From Candidatus Melainabacteria bacterium (GTDB taxonomy: Bacteria > Cyanobacteriota > Vampirovibrionia > Obscuribacterales > Obscuribacteraceae): 41,473 nt of DNA. Within the stretch, counting starts at the first letter, position 1; the number at the start of each line of letters is the position of its first letter. Below, one piece after another: positions 17,816-26,177 of this stretch. Under the pieces are notes generated by a model. The model was not told the origin of the DNA, did no database searches, and saw only the letters and a program-made list of their open reading frames with translations. The position numbers and the translations under genes are program-made. The stretch covers positions 972 to 42,444 of the forward strand of contig DTSE01000055.1 in assembly GCA_012965515.1 (NCBI GenBank). The letters run 5' to 3'.

Positions 17816-18655
17816 ATGACTGACAAAACAGCAAGGTCCAAGCCTAAAAGAAAAAGTCTGGTTTTGATGGAGCGTGACATCTGGGCGCTCGTTCAGCTTT
17901 ATCTGCACCGCACAATCAGTTCCAGCCAGTTAGCGAGGCTATGCTTTCCTGACATCAGTTATGAAACCGCGCGTAAGCGCTTGAGAAGGCTGCAGCAGGC
18001 TGGGTTTACAGGTTCTTCTTCGAGCGGGCGCATGGAAGGTCGCGGCCGTCCTGAGTTAATCTACTTTTTGACCACGCAAGGCGCTAAATCCCTCGAGCAA
18101 CATCGCGGTATCTCCTGGGAAACTATACCTACCGGACCGCCCCACACGTATCACAAAGAACATTTTCTCCGCTTGGTCGATGTCCGACTGGCCATGCTCG
18201 ATGCGGAACAACGCGGGCTGATCAACAATCTGGAGTTCACGACCGGCCGCGAATTCTGGCGCGAATTGTCCGGCGATCTCACCAGCGTCGACGAACAAGC
18301 TGACGCCACCATCGCATTTAGCTATCCACACATGGAGCCGATCAAAGTTTTGCTCGAGATCGACACCGGCAATTTCCGACAAACGCGGCACTGGGAGCCG
18401 AAAATCAAAGCGTTTCTCAAAACCGGTTTTCCAATCTGGGTCGTCACCGGCAGCGCGCCGCGCATCGTGACGCTCAGAAAATGGACACAACCATTGCTCG
18501 ATGAAGCCGGCGTCGGGCCGGGCAAGTGCGTTTTCAGCGTTTATCAGGAAATAGTCGACAGAGGAATTTTTGGTGCCGGCTGGCAGCGAACCGACGGCAG
18601 CTATACAGACTTGCGTCCTAAAATGCCTGAGGGGCAGCGCATTCCACCAGGTTGA
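17816..18655 (+). CDS. Replication-relaxation-family-like protein (winged helix plus nuclease-like core)
   Basis: A 279-residue protein. Residues about 18-85 form a winged helix-turn-helix (MERDIWALVQLYLHRTISSS, then RKRLRRLQQAG and a GRPELIYFLT wing). The C-terminal half has ADATIAF, followed by VLLEIDTGN and a Lys in KIKAFL. That order fits the core of the replication-relaxation family (PF13814), whose fold is related to PD-(D/E)XK nucleases. Founding members act in plasmid or ICE relaxation and replication, so it hints at a past mobile element. No relaxase, integrase or direct repeats are seen around it. The ribosome site AAGGAA is rather far (14 nt) from the ATG. Confidence 0.75.
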   Translation: MTDKTARSKPKRKSLVLMERDIWALVQLYLHRTISSSQLARLCFPDISYETARKRLRRLQQAGFTGSSSSGRMEGRGRPELIYFLTTQGAKSLEQHRGISWETIPTGPPHTYHKEHFLRLVDVRLAMLDAEQRGLINNLEFTTGREFWRELSGDLTSVDEQADATIAFSYPHMEPIKVLLEIDTGNFRQTRHWEPKIKAFLKTGFPIWVVTGSAPRIVTLRKWTQPLLDEAGVGPGKCVFSVYQEIVDRGIFGAGWQRTDGSYTDLRPKMPEGQRIPPG

Positions 18656-18664
18656 TCCAGTGGA

Positions 18665-19747
18665 TTAGCAGCCTGTCAAAAGTTCTTCAGCAAAATGGCA
18701 GTGGGATAAGTGTTCGTTTTCAATCGGACGCAGAGCCGGCACGTCTACTCTGCACTTGTCGCGCACCATCGGACAACGCGTGTGGAACGTACAGCCCGGC
18801 GGTGGGCTGGCCGGGCTGGGCAAATCGCCTGTCAGAATAATTCGTCTTGATCTGTCTACTCGTGGATCGGGTATGGGGGCAGCGCTGATCAACGCTTTCG
18901 AATAAGGATGCAGCGGCATCTCATAGACGCGATTGCAGTTGCCTATTTCGGCTATTTGACCGAGGTACATCACAGCGATTCGGTCGCTTATGTAACGAAC
19001 GACATCCAGATTGTGCGCGATGAACAAATAGGTAAGTTTGAACTCGCGCTTCAAGTCAATCAGTAAATTCAGTATCTGAGCTTGTACGCTAACGTCCAGA
19101 GCAGACACTGGTTCGTCCAACACAATCACTCGCGGATTAAGCGCCAGAGCGCGAGCAATGCCGATGCGCTGTCTTTGTCCGCCGGAAAATTCGTGGGGGT
19201 ATCTTTCCTGCATTCGCACAGAAAGTCCGACCAAACCAAGCAATTCGACAACGCGTTTGTTGAGTTCGGGACCTTTCAAAACTTTGTGAACTTCCAACGG
19301 CTCGGCAATAATCTGTTTTACTGTCATGCGCGGATCGAGGCTGGCATAAGGATTTTGAAAGACTATTTGCAGTTCGCGCCGCATTTTTTTCATCGCTTCT
19401 GCATCGCACTTCAGCACATCTTGTCCGTTGAACATTACGCTGCCGCAAGTAGCTGGCAGCAAGCGCAACATGACGCGCCCAAGTGTAGATTTTCCACAAC
19501 CTGATTCGCCGACCAGACCAAGCGTTTCACCTTCGAAGATGCTTAAGTCCACACCATCTAAGGCTTTGACCGCACCAACCTGTTTGTTGAAAAATCCTTT
19601 GCGAATTGGAAAATGTTTTTTTAGACCTTTGATTTCTACAATCACCTTTTCACTTTGCACATTCCGCGTTAGGCAAGATGCAATTCTTGCTGCATCGCCA
19701 TCTGCATCTTGCGCGCCGGTTTGCGACGGGGAATTGTCTTCAGTCAA
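18665..19747 (-). CDS. Oligopeptide/dipeptide ABC transporter ATP-binding protein (OppF/DppF type)
   Basis: Walker A GESGCGKST, Q-loop QNPYASLDP, signature SGGQRQRIG, Walker B VIVLDEPVSALD and the switch His in FIAHNL are all intact. The C-terminus has the oligopeptide-transporter HPY domain (LHPYSKALISAAP and FHTRCP). It should power import of peptides or similar solutes with permeases and a second ATPase, none of which are encoded here, so it is an orphan subunit. The frame is open up to an ATG at 19792, but that codon lies inside an intrinsic terminator. I therefore prefer the TTG at 19747, which has AAGGA 10 nt upstream; the start stays uncertain. Confidence 0.9.
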   Translation of the reverse strand: MTEDNSPSQTGAQDADGDAARIASCLTRNVQSEKVIVEIKGLKKHFPIRKGFFNKQVGAVKALDGVDLSIFEGETLGLVGESGCGKSTLGRVMLRLLPATCGSVMFNGQDVLKCDAEAMKKMRRELQIVFQNPYASLDPRMTVKQIIAEPLEVHKVLKGPELNKRVVELLGLVGLSVRMQERYPHEFSGGQRQRIGIARALALNPRVIVLDEPVSALDVSVQAQILNLLIDLKREFKLTYLFIAHNLDVVRYISDRIAVMYLGQIAEIGNCNRVYEMPLHPYSKALISAAPIPDPRVDRSRRIILTGDLPSPASPPPGCTFHTRCPMVRDKCRVDVPALRPIENEHLSHCHFAEELLTGC

Positions 19748-19762
19748 GGGAAACAGGTCCTT

Positions 19763-19796
19763 AAAAAAGCATGCCGGCCAATTGACCGGCATGCTT
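19763..19796 (-). terminator. Intrinsic terminator of the 19822-20286 gene
   Basis: On the minus strand a perfect 11-bp stem (AAGCATGCCGG and CCGGCATGCTT), an 8-base loop and six Ts follow the stop of the small membrane-anchored gene by about 25 bases. The longest reading frame of the ABC ATPase starts inside this hairpin. Confidence 0.85.
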
Positions 19797-19821
19797 GATT
19801 ATAAGTGAACGCAGGAAAAAG

Positions 19822-20286
19822 CTATGGACGTCGGGAGGAGAGATTTCCAAGCTTTTCCACCATCACTATTGCAAACTTGAGCGGATTGCCTTGAAGACGA
19901 GTCGGATCGTCAATGATCCAGCCGTAATTTTGTTGATAGTGGCGGCTGTATTTCTTGGCATTTTGCGCTTCGCAGTAGCCATTGTTGGCGCCAGCACCTT
20001 GCAGTTGTGGGTATCCAGCTTTGGCGATGGACAAAGTGGCGAGGCGATTCTTTTGGGCACCTTCATTTATATGCAGCCATGCAGTGTCCTGGCTGTACGC
20101 AGAAGAAGCATTTGTTTCGTGTAGCTCGTGTTCAAGGCTTTCGAAGTAGCGGTTAAGAGCGTTGTAGTCGTAGCGACCCCACATCTCACTTTTGATTCTG
20201 TAAGGCTTTGGCTCTTTGAGGAAGATATACCAGAACACTGTGTACAGAACTAACAACTCGGCAGCGATGATTAGATAGGCGAACAT
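19822..20286 (-). CDS. Small N-terminally anchored membrane protein of unknown function
   Basis: A 154-residue protein from the ATG at 20286, which has GGGAGG just upstream. The first hydrophobic helix (AYLIIAAELLVLYTVFWYIF) anchors it. The remainder is soluble, Tyr- and Asn-rich (YDYNALNRYFESLEHELHE; AKKYSRHYQQNYGWIID), and likely outside the membrane. No family was recognised. It is a single-gene unit closed by a strong terminator. Confidence 0.6.
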   Translation of the reverse strand: MFAYLIIAAELLVLYTVFWYIFLKEPKPYRIKSEMWGRYDYNALNRYFESLEHELHETNASSAYSQDTAWLHINEGAQKNRLATLSIAKAGYPQLQGAGANNGYCEAQNAKKYSRHYQQNYGWIIDDPTRLQGNPLKFAIVMVEKLGNLSSRRP

Positions 20287-20721
20287 ATCCGCCCTCCCGG
20301 CTGGAACAGCCTTGAGCAAAGAGGATTCCTATTGTTTTCCGGTTCTTTTTGACCCCGGCGATTGTTGTTTAGACCATCGCCTGTTTTGTACGCATAGGCG
20401 CGTTTAGATAAACGCTTCTATGCGCTTCTCGGACGCAGGTAAATTACGCATTCGGCAGAAACTTTAGTCACGCTTAACGTGTGTAAATATGATAACGAAA
20501 CATTACAAAAAAGCTACGGGTTTTTAATGATCAAATGCTTGTCAAGTGGTTAATTCTCGAACGACGTCAGACGGCACAATGACAGGATTACAGCCATGTT
20601 GACGACCTTGGGAGCGTCTATGGTTATCCACTAATAGCTTTGACTTAGAGATCTCACACCCCGCGTCATACCTTTGCCCTGTGTAATTGACGAGGCGTAT
20701 TTCATTAGGGTTCGGTTCAAA
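20287..20721. other. Long divergent intergenic region
   Basis: About 435 bases without a credible ORF, between a minus-strand and a plus-strand gene. It contains a nested stem-loop at 20391-20424 and a weaker GGCGAT/ATCGCC hairpin at 20357-20381. It presumably carries both promoters and a long leader. I recognise no known riboswitch. Confidence 0.5.
20391..20424. other. Nested 34-base stem-loop in noncoding DNA
   Basis: Outer arms CGCATAG (20391-20397) and CTATGCG (20418-20424) enclose inner arms GCGTTTA (20400-20406) and TAAACGC (20409-20415), separated by GA. All 14 pairs are perfect, with only a 2x2 internal loop. No T-run follows on either strand. It could be an operator or a structured leader element. 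Confidence 0.5.
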
Positions 20722-21927
20722 ATGCAGATCAATCGAGTTGCTGTGGTGGGCGCGGGGACAATGGGTTCGTCCATTGCAGTCGCATTTATCGCAAAAGGTA
20801 TACCTGTACTTCTTAAAGACATAGATCAAGCGCAAGTCGATAAAGGCCTCGCCAACATCGATCGTCTATTGAAGTCGCGCGTAGATAAAGGAATGCCTAA
20901 GAAAGAGGCGGATGCGCAGCGCGCATTGGTTGAAGCGACCACGGAATATTCGCGTTTTTCAGAAGTGGACTTTGTCATAGAAGCGGTGGCTGAAAATATC
21001 GACATCAAGAAGAAGGTTTTTGAGAGTCTCGATGAATACTGCAATGTAGATGCGATTTTTGGCAGCAACACTTCCAGTTTGTCGATTACTCAAATTGGTT
21101 CTTTCACTCGACGCGCCGACAAAGTAGTGGGCATGCACTTCTTCAATCCAGCCCACTTGATGAAGTTGGTCGAGGTAATTCCCGGTTTGGAAACATCGCC
21201 GGAGACGGTTCAAACTGCAATTGCGCTTGGACAATCTCTTGGTAAGCTGGCGGTTCGCGTTGAGGAATGTGCATCATTTCTAGTAAACCGCTTGCTGGGC
21301 CGCTATATGAATGAAGCTCTGTGGTGCTTGCTCGAAGGTGTCGCCGACATCGAAACAATCGATAAAGCCGCATGCGATTTTGCCATGCCGATCGGACCGC
21401 TGGCACTGCGCGACATGAACGGCGCGGACATTGGTCTTGCCGTGGCGAAGTTCAACTTTCAAGAATATGGCGAACGCTTTGCCCCCTGTCCTGTTCTCGA
21501 AGCAATGGTCGAGAAGCAGATGCTAGGACAGAAGACTATGGGCGGCTTCTATGCTTATGATAAAGAAACCCGTAAACGCGCCGGTGCTAATCCGGCCATG
21601 GCGGAGATACTAAATACGGTGCGCAATGGTTCTCACAAAAGCAAGGATGGAAAGGCGATCGAATTCAAAGCTGAGCGACTTTTCTTGCCGATGATCAATG
21701 AAGCTTTTTTATGCCTGCAAGAACGAATTTGTGCGCCGGAAGATCTGGACCCCGCTCTTTGTGCCGGACTTGGGATGCGCACTGGACCTCTGGCGATGGC
21801 CACTCAAATGGGATTGGATAATTGTTTGCAACAAATCGAAGCACACTTCGAAGCGTATGGCGAACGTTTTCGTCCTGCGCCTTTGCTGAAGCGCTATGTT
21901 TGGGGCAAGAGGACAACTATCTCGTGA
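20722..21927 (+). CDS. 3-hydroxyacyl-CoA dehydrogenase (FadB/PaaH-like, stand-alone)
   Basis: A 401-residue protein from the ATG at 20722; an upstream in-frame start at 20674 would add 16 non-homologous residues. The NAD-binding start is VAVVGAGTMGSSIA. Ser/Asn of SNTSSLSIT, the catalytic His of GMHFFNPAHLMKLVEV and Asn of SFLVNRLL are in place. Two C-terminal helical 3HCDH_C domains follow (about 185-280 and 310-395), as in the dehydrogenase half of FadB. It should oxidise L-3-hydroxyacyl-CoA to 3-oxoacyl-CoA in beta-oxidation or a related route. No thiolase or enoyl-CoA hydratase is adjacent. The next gene starts 28 bases later. Confidence 0.92.
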   Translation: MQINRVAVVGAGTMGSSIAVAFIAKGIPVLLKDIDQAQVDKGLANIDRLLKSRVDKGMPKKEADAQRALVEATTEYSRFSEVDFVIEAVAENIDIKKKVFESLDEYCNVDAIFGSNTSSLSITQIGSFTRRADKVVGMHFFNPAHLMKLVEVIPGLETSPETVQTAIALGQSLGKLAVRVEECASFLVNRLLGRYMNEALWCLLEGVADIETIDKAACDFAMPIGPLALRDMNGADIGLAVAKFNFQEYGERFAPCPVLEAMVEKQMLGQKTMGGFYAYDKETRKRAGANPAMAEILNTVRNGSHKSKDGKAIEFKAERLFLPMINEAFLCLQERICAPEDLDPALCAGLGMRTGPLAMATQMGLDNCLQQIEAHFEAYGERFRPAPLLKRYVWGKRTTIS

Positions 21928-21955
21928 ATCTCAGCGCCTTCACTGAGTTTGAAAC

Positions 21956-23758
21956 ATGCAGCTAACTCCCATGCGATCGATGATCATTTTGGCGGTAGCT
22001 TGCCTGGGCTTGTTTTTCCTCGGCATGTCCAGCTTTGGCGTCACCGATCCGGGGGAAGGCTATTACGTTGAAGCGGCGCGCGAGATGGTCGAGAGTGGAG
22101 ACTTCATCACTCCGCATCTTAACTACCAAATCTATTTTTCGAAACCGATCCTCACTTTCTGGTTGATGGCAATTCCTTACAAGATCTTCGGGGTCAGTGA
22201 GTTCTCCGCGCGTATCGCATTTTCATTCATCGCCAGCTTATTGGTATTTTCGACTTATCGGGTCGCTCGCGCATTCGGCTCCGAATTCGCAGGGCTTCTG
22301 GCTGGTCTCGTCATTGCCTCGTCACCGCTTATCATCGCCGTTACCAGACTCTCTCCTATCGACATTGCATTCACATTGTTTGTCGATCTTGCAGTTTTTG
22401 CTTTTGCGATGAGCACAATTCTGGACCGTAAGCGCTGGTGGTGGGTGTTGTATGTTGCGCTTGGCTTGGCTGTTTTAACGAAGGGACCAGCTGGTCTGAT
22501 CTTGTTTTCTGCCGGCACACTTATTTTTCTACTCGTCTCTCGTCCTGGTATGACTCTCTTCAAAACTTGGTTGAAGCGCCTGAGGCTGGGCTGGGGAACT
22601 TTGATCTTTTCTGCGGTTGTTTTGCCCTGGTACGTTGCTATTCATTTCGCCACAAAAGGACTCTTCTTGAAGGTCTTTTTCATCTACGAGAACCTCGGTC
22701 GTTTCGCCGGGCGTACAAACCTTGGAAAAGCCGCCTGGTGGTACTATTTGCCTGTTATCGGCTACGGTTTTGCGCCGTGGATTCTTGCCTTACCCTTTGC
22801 CGGAGTTTCCATTCTCAAGTCCGGATTGAAGCGAAAGCAGGCGAGCGATGAAGGTTTCTCAGAAGTCAGCGACACCAGAAATCTTTTTCTTCTATATCTG
22901 TTTGTCTGGTCTTTGACTGAGTTTCTTTTCTTCAGTTGTTCGAAGACCAAGATGGATACGTATATTTTGCCGTGCTTTGCACCTTTTGCTGTTTGCATAG
23001 GAATAAAAACCCAGCAATGGCTCAAGATTCTAAGCGATGCGGATGCTCAATCTAAAGCGGCGCCAGTCTCCAAAGCAGTTTTTGCTTTTGCTGGCATCTT
23101 AGGATTTCTGTTTCTGGTCGGTGGACCGATAGCGTCATTCATTCTTGTTAAGACCGATACCGTAGGCAAAGTATCAATAGCACTGGCGTCTGCCCTTCTT
23201 GCGCTTGGACTGCTCTTTTGTGCGCGGTTTTACAAAGAAGGGAAAGTGGAACAGGCAGTCGCTTCGTTCGCGGCAGGATTTGCCTTGGCTGCCGGTTTGT
23301 GTCAGCCGATTGGTTTTCAGATCGGTTCTAAAAAACGCTGGGATGATTTGAAACTGATTGCCACTCACTTGAAAGATAAAGAAGCTGACATCGCCATTTT
23401 CAATACTTTCAAGCCGGCTGCGATGTTTTACACTCGCGGTCCCATCGATTCGTTCTTCCATCCGCACCAGTTGAAGCAGGCAAAACCGGGCGATGATGCG
23501 CGTCCCCAACTGGTGATTGTGAGCGACAAGGTCGTCGACAGATTGATCTCTCGACCGGGAATCAATTTGAAACTGATTGAGAGAAGCGGGGAATGGGCGG
23601 TCTATGAGGCTGTTGGCTCGCGGCTTGAACGTAATTTGACACTCGAGGAGGTGTTTAACACACCCACGGCTCTCGAGATGGCGGTAAGCGGAAAGGCTGA
23701 ATGGGGTCCGCTTACGGTTCCATATGCTGCGGGCGACCGCCAGTGGTGGAAGAAGTAG
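21956..23758 (+). CDS. ArnT-like glycosyltransferase (GT39/GT83, PMT superfamily)
   Basis: A 600-residue protein with about 12 hydrophobic helices over the first 430 residues and a soluble C-terminal domain. The first loop has the family motif region TDPGEGYYVEAAREM, then SGDFITPHLNY and KPILTFW, as in ArnT-type transferases that move a sugar from an undecaprenyl-phosphate carrier to lipid A or protein. The Asp of the usual DE pair is replaced by Gly (PGEG), though an Asp lies two residues earlier. A paralogue at 33615 keeps PDEA. The start could also be the ATG at 21971. It follows the dehydrogenase gene by 28 bases, probably co-transcribed. Confidence 0.87.
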   Translation: MQLTPMRSMIILAVACLGLFFLGMSSFGVTDPGEGYYVEAAREMVESGDFITPHLNYQIYFSKPILTFWLMAIPYKIFGVSEFSARIAFSFIASLLVFSTYRVARAFGSEFAGLLAGLVIASSPLIIAVTRLSPIDIAFTLFVDLAVFAFAMSTILDRKRWWWVLYVALGLAVLTKGPAGLILFSAGTLIFLLVSRPGMTLFKTWLKRLRLGWGTLIFSAVVLPWYVAIHFATKGLFLKVFFIYENLGRFAGRTNLGKAAWWYYLPVIGYGFAPWILALPFAGVSILKSGLKRKQASDEGFSEVSDTRNLFLLYLFVWSLTEFLFFSCSKTKMDTYILPCFAPFAVCIGIKTQQWLKILSDADAQSKAAPVSKAVFAFAGILGFLFLVGGPIASFILVKTDTVGKVSIALASALLALGLLFCARFYKEGKVEQAVASFAAGFALAAGLCQPIGFQIGSKKRWDDLKLIATHLKDKEADIAIFNTFKPAAMFYTRGPIDSFFHPHQLKQAKPGDDARPQLVIVSDKVVDRLISRPGINLKLIERSGEWAVYEAVGSRLERNLTLEEVFNTPTALEMAVSGKAEWGPLTVPYAAGDRQWWKK

Positions 23759-23947
23759 CCTGATCTCGGGCGACTTTCTTCATTAGCGCTCTTCTTAAAA
23801 CAGCAAATACGTAAAGGCCCGATAAGAGCTATTAAAAGTCCTGGAAATCCCAATTTCGGGGGATGCCGGTGGCGGAACATAAATTTCGGCTTAGCGTCGT
23901 TGGGATGCATGCAGTGATGCAGCTATCACCTGTGTGGGAGCACGTTT

Positions 23948-25402
23948 ATGCTGAGAAAGGATGTTGGCGGACAGAGAGCCTTGAGTGTAGCGCTGTCTTT
24001 GGTTTTAGTACTCGGAAATTTTGCTCCTGCCATCGCTGCAGCCTCTCCCAGCCTGGGTAATGAAGCTCGACTCGAAAAGATTGAGAACACCCTTTTGCAG
24101 AGAACGCAGAAAGGAATGTCTGATGCTGAGCGCCTTTCGATTCTGGAAAAACGCGTGTTCGGCACTGAGAAGACTGGTTCTGTAAGTGACCGCCTTGCTG
24201 GGCTCGACAGCGCCATGGCTACCGCTCGTACTGCTTCCAGTTTGCTAGCGCCGCCTATGGCGCCGAGATTGGACACCAGTCCGTGGAGCAAGGTCGAAGA
24301 AGCCAAACCCCAAGCCCTGTCGAACTACGACGACCCGGATACTGCTACCTCCAACGACGCTGCAACCGCGATGTTGAAGCGCGCCACCGACATGTATTCC
24401 AGAGGCGAAACAGCTGAAGCCGAGCGGATGTTCAAGAAAGTTTTGACTCTTGATTCTCGCAATGCCGATGCGCATTACAATTTGGGGGCGATCGCTGAAT
24501 CTCGCGGCGATACTGCACAAGCGCTCAATGAATACAGAATTGCCAGCCAGATTAATCCTAATGACCAGGAGTTGAAAGAGGCACTAGTTCAATTGGAGCG
24601 TAAGCAACATTCGGACAGATTGGCGCAAGCTGAGCAACAAAGACAAAGAGAGGAGCAGCAAAGAGAGGCTTCTCGCCGCGATAGTTTGAAGAATATGGTT
24701 GCTCAAGCGTCAACTGCTTATAAAAACGGTCAGTACGACAGCGCCGTCAGGCAACTGGAGCAAGTCGTAAAGCAAGCCCCGCACGACTCGGATGTTCGCT
24801 TTGCCCTGGCGCAAGCCTACAAGGCTAAAGGCGACCTGTCGAGAGCGCGTATGAATCTCAACCAAGCACTCGCTGCGCAGCCGAACAACAAGCTCTATCG
24901 TGATGCTTTGAGCGATCTGGATCACAAACTTGCAAACGGTGGAAGCGGCAGTTCTGTCGGTCGCGACAACGGAAATATTGGCGGTAGCGGTTTCAACGGC
25001 AATCGCAACTATGACAGCGCCCGTGCTTATGACAATTCTCAGCAAGCCGATGGTGGACCATCGTACGCTCCGGCACCGCGCAAAAACCAGCCGCAAAGTG
25101 ACTACATCAGTTCTGCATCTTCGGTCGATGACGGTGGAGACGGCGTTCAACCCTTCACTCCATCTCCTTCTTACTCGGGCAGCGCCAGCTCATCGAGACG
25201 ATACAACAGAGGTGGAATCGGCGGAATTCTCGGCGGCGGCGGTGGCACCAGCAGCTTGGTGAAACGGGCGGCACTGGGCTCCATCACCGGAGCAGCGATG
25301 GGCGCAATGTGGAGCCGCAACTCCGGCGGCGGCATGAAATCCAACATGCTGAAAGGGGCGCTAATGGGCGGAATGATGGGAATTTTGACAGGTGGACTCT
25401 AA
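23948..25402 (+). CDS. Secreted TPR protein with glycine-zipper C-terminus
   Basis: A 484-residue protein with GGGAG 7 nt before the ATG. A signal peptide ends near AIA-AAS (about residue 32). Residues 40-87 carry an RLEKIE...RLSILEKRVFG...RLAGL pattern. TPR units follow at about 138-205 (ADAHYNLGAIAESRGDTAQAL) and 253-325, split by a Gln/Arg/Glu-rich coiled segment. The tail is Ser/Gly/Tyr-rich and ends in a glycine-zipper-like region (LGSITGAAMGAMW; KGALMGGMMGILTGGL) that could insert in or span a membrane. It is probably an envelope scaffold. The next secreted gene begins 28 bases downstream, so they form an operon. Confidence 0.83.
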   Translation: MLRKDVGGQRALSVALSLVLVLGNFAPAIAAASPSLGNEARLEKIENTLLQRTQKGMSDAERLSILEKRVFGTEKTGSVSDRLAGLDSAMATARTASSLLAPPMAPRLDTSPWSKVEEAKPQALSNYDDPDTATSNDAATAMLKRATDMYSRGETAEAERMFKKVLTLDSRNADAHYNLGAIAESRGDTAQALNEYRIASQINPNDQELKEALVQLERKQHSDRLAQAEQQRQREEQQREASRRDSLKNMVAQASTAYKNGQYDSAVRQLEQVVKQAPHDSDVRFALAQAYKAKGDLSRARMNLNQALAAQPNNKLYRDALSDLDHKLANGGSGSSVGRDNGNIGGSGFNGNRNYDSARAYDNSQQADGGPSYAPAPRKNQPQSDYISSASSVDDGGDGVQPFTPSPSYSGSASSSRRYNRGGIGGILGGGGGTSSLVKRAALGSITGAAMGAMWSRNSGGGMKSNMLKGALMGGMMGILTGGL

Positions 25403-25430
25403 GCTCAATTTTGAAACAGGGAATTTGGCG

Positions 25431-26138
25431 ATGAATTCGATTTTGAAACTACTTCCAGCACTGCTACTGATTGCCAATATCGGGTTTCCAAGTCAGCCTG
25501 CGTGCGCAGATGTTCTGCAAGGACGTGTTGAGCACGCTGATGAAAACACTCGCGTACAGCGCCCGGGCAATTTTGGTGAGCGACTGCCGGGCAAAGTGGA
25601 ATCCACTCGTTTGCAGCGTGCCGAACCAATGGAAGCGCCATCTTTTAGAGGTGGCTTGGTGGATACGAACACCTTCCGCAAACCGCTTGCTGGGCGCGCC
25701 CAGGATGACGGCGTCCGTTTGGGTTTGCTTAAGCCAAACGATTTCGCCAACCTTCCCAGCAAGTTCGACTTGGGGGCAGAACGCGGCTCGAAAGAAATGG
25801 TGCTTGCCTGGGAGCGTTGGCACAAACAACTTTCAGAAGCGATTTACACTCGCTGGAGCGAAATGGCGGATACGCCAGGGCGCGCGACTATACGCTTGAC
25901 GGTAACGAAGAACCTTCAGGTCCTTCCCGTGATCGTTTCTTCTTCTGGCAATGGGCGATTCGACAGAGGCCTTCTCGAGGCAATCAACAGTCTCAACGGT
26001 AATCCTGGTCTGAATTTCCCTCGCAAATCTCAACGAGACAAAGTTGAATTCGAGACTGATTATGTCGCTGCCACCGACGTCAAATCCGGTTACAGCTGGG
26101 TCAAAAACGACTTCGAGAAAGTCCGGGAGCACTACTAA
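25431..26138 (+). CDS. Secreted protein with TonB-C-terminal-like domain
   Basis: A 235-residue protein from the ATG at 25431; a GTG at 25392 would overlap the TPR gene. The signal peptide (LLPALLLIANIGF) ends near ACA-DVL. The mature N-terminus LQGRVEHADEN resembles that of the protein at 10135. The C-terminal 95 residues (WHKQLSEAIYTRW, ATIRLTVTKNLQVLPVIVSS, then FDRGLLEAINSL) follow the helix-strand-helix plan of TonB/TolA C-terminal domains. It lacks the N-terminal membrane anchor and Pro-rich span of true TonB, so energy transduction is unlikely; a periplasmic adaptor role is inferred. Probably co-transcribed with the TPR gene. Confidence 0.75.
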   Translation: MNSILKLLPALLLIANIGFPSQPACADVLQGRVEHADENTRVQRPGNFGERLPGKVESTRLQRAEPMEAPSFRGGLVDTNTFRKPLAGRAQDDGVRLGLLKPNDFANLPSKFDLGAERGSKEMVLAWERWHKQLSEAIYTRWSEMADTPGRATIRLTVTKNLQVLPVIVSSSGNGRFDRGLLEAINSLNGNPGLNFPRKSQRDKVEFETDYVAATDVKSGYSWVKNDFEKVREHY

Positions 26139-26177
26139 TCTAATCGTCACAAGTGTCGAGACTTCGCCTTTGTAGCC

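Noticed and set aside
23602-23910. Minus-strand frame with an apolar stretch (KLGFPGLLIALIGPL) and, one frame over, a continuing helix with basic end
   Set aside because: No ribosome site, needs a frameshift, and overlaps the end of the ArnT-like gene. The intergenic part is under 190 bases.
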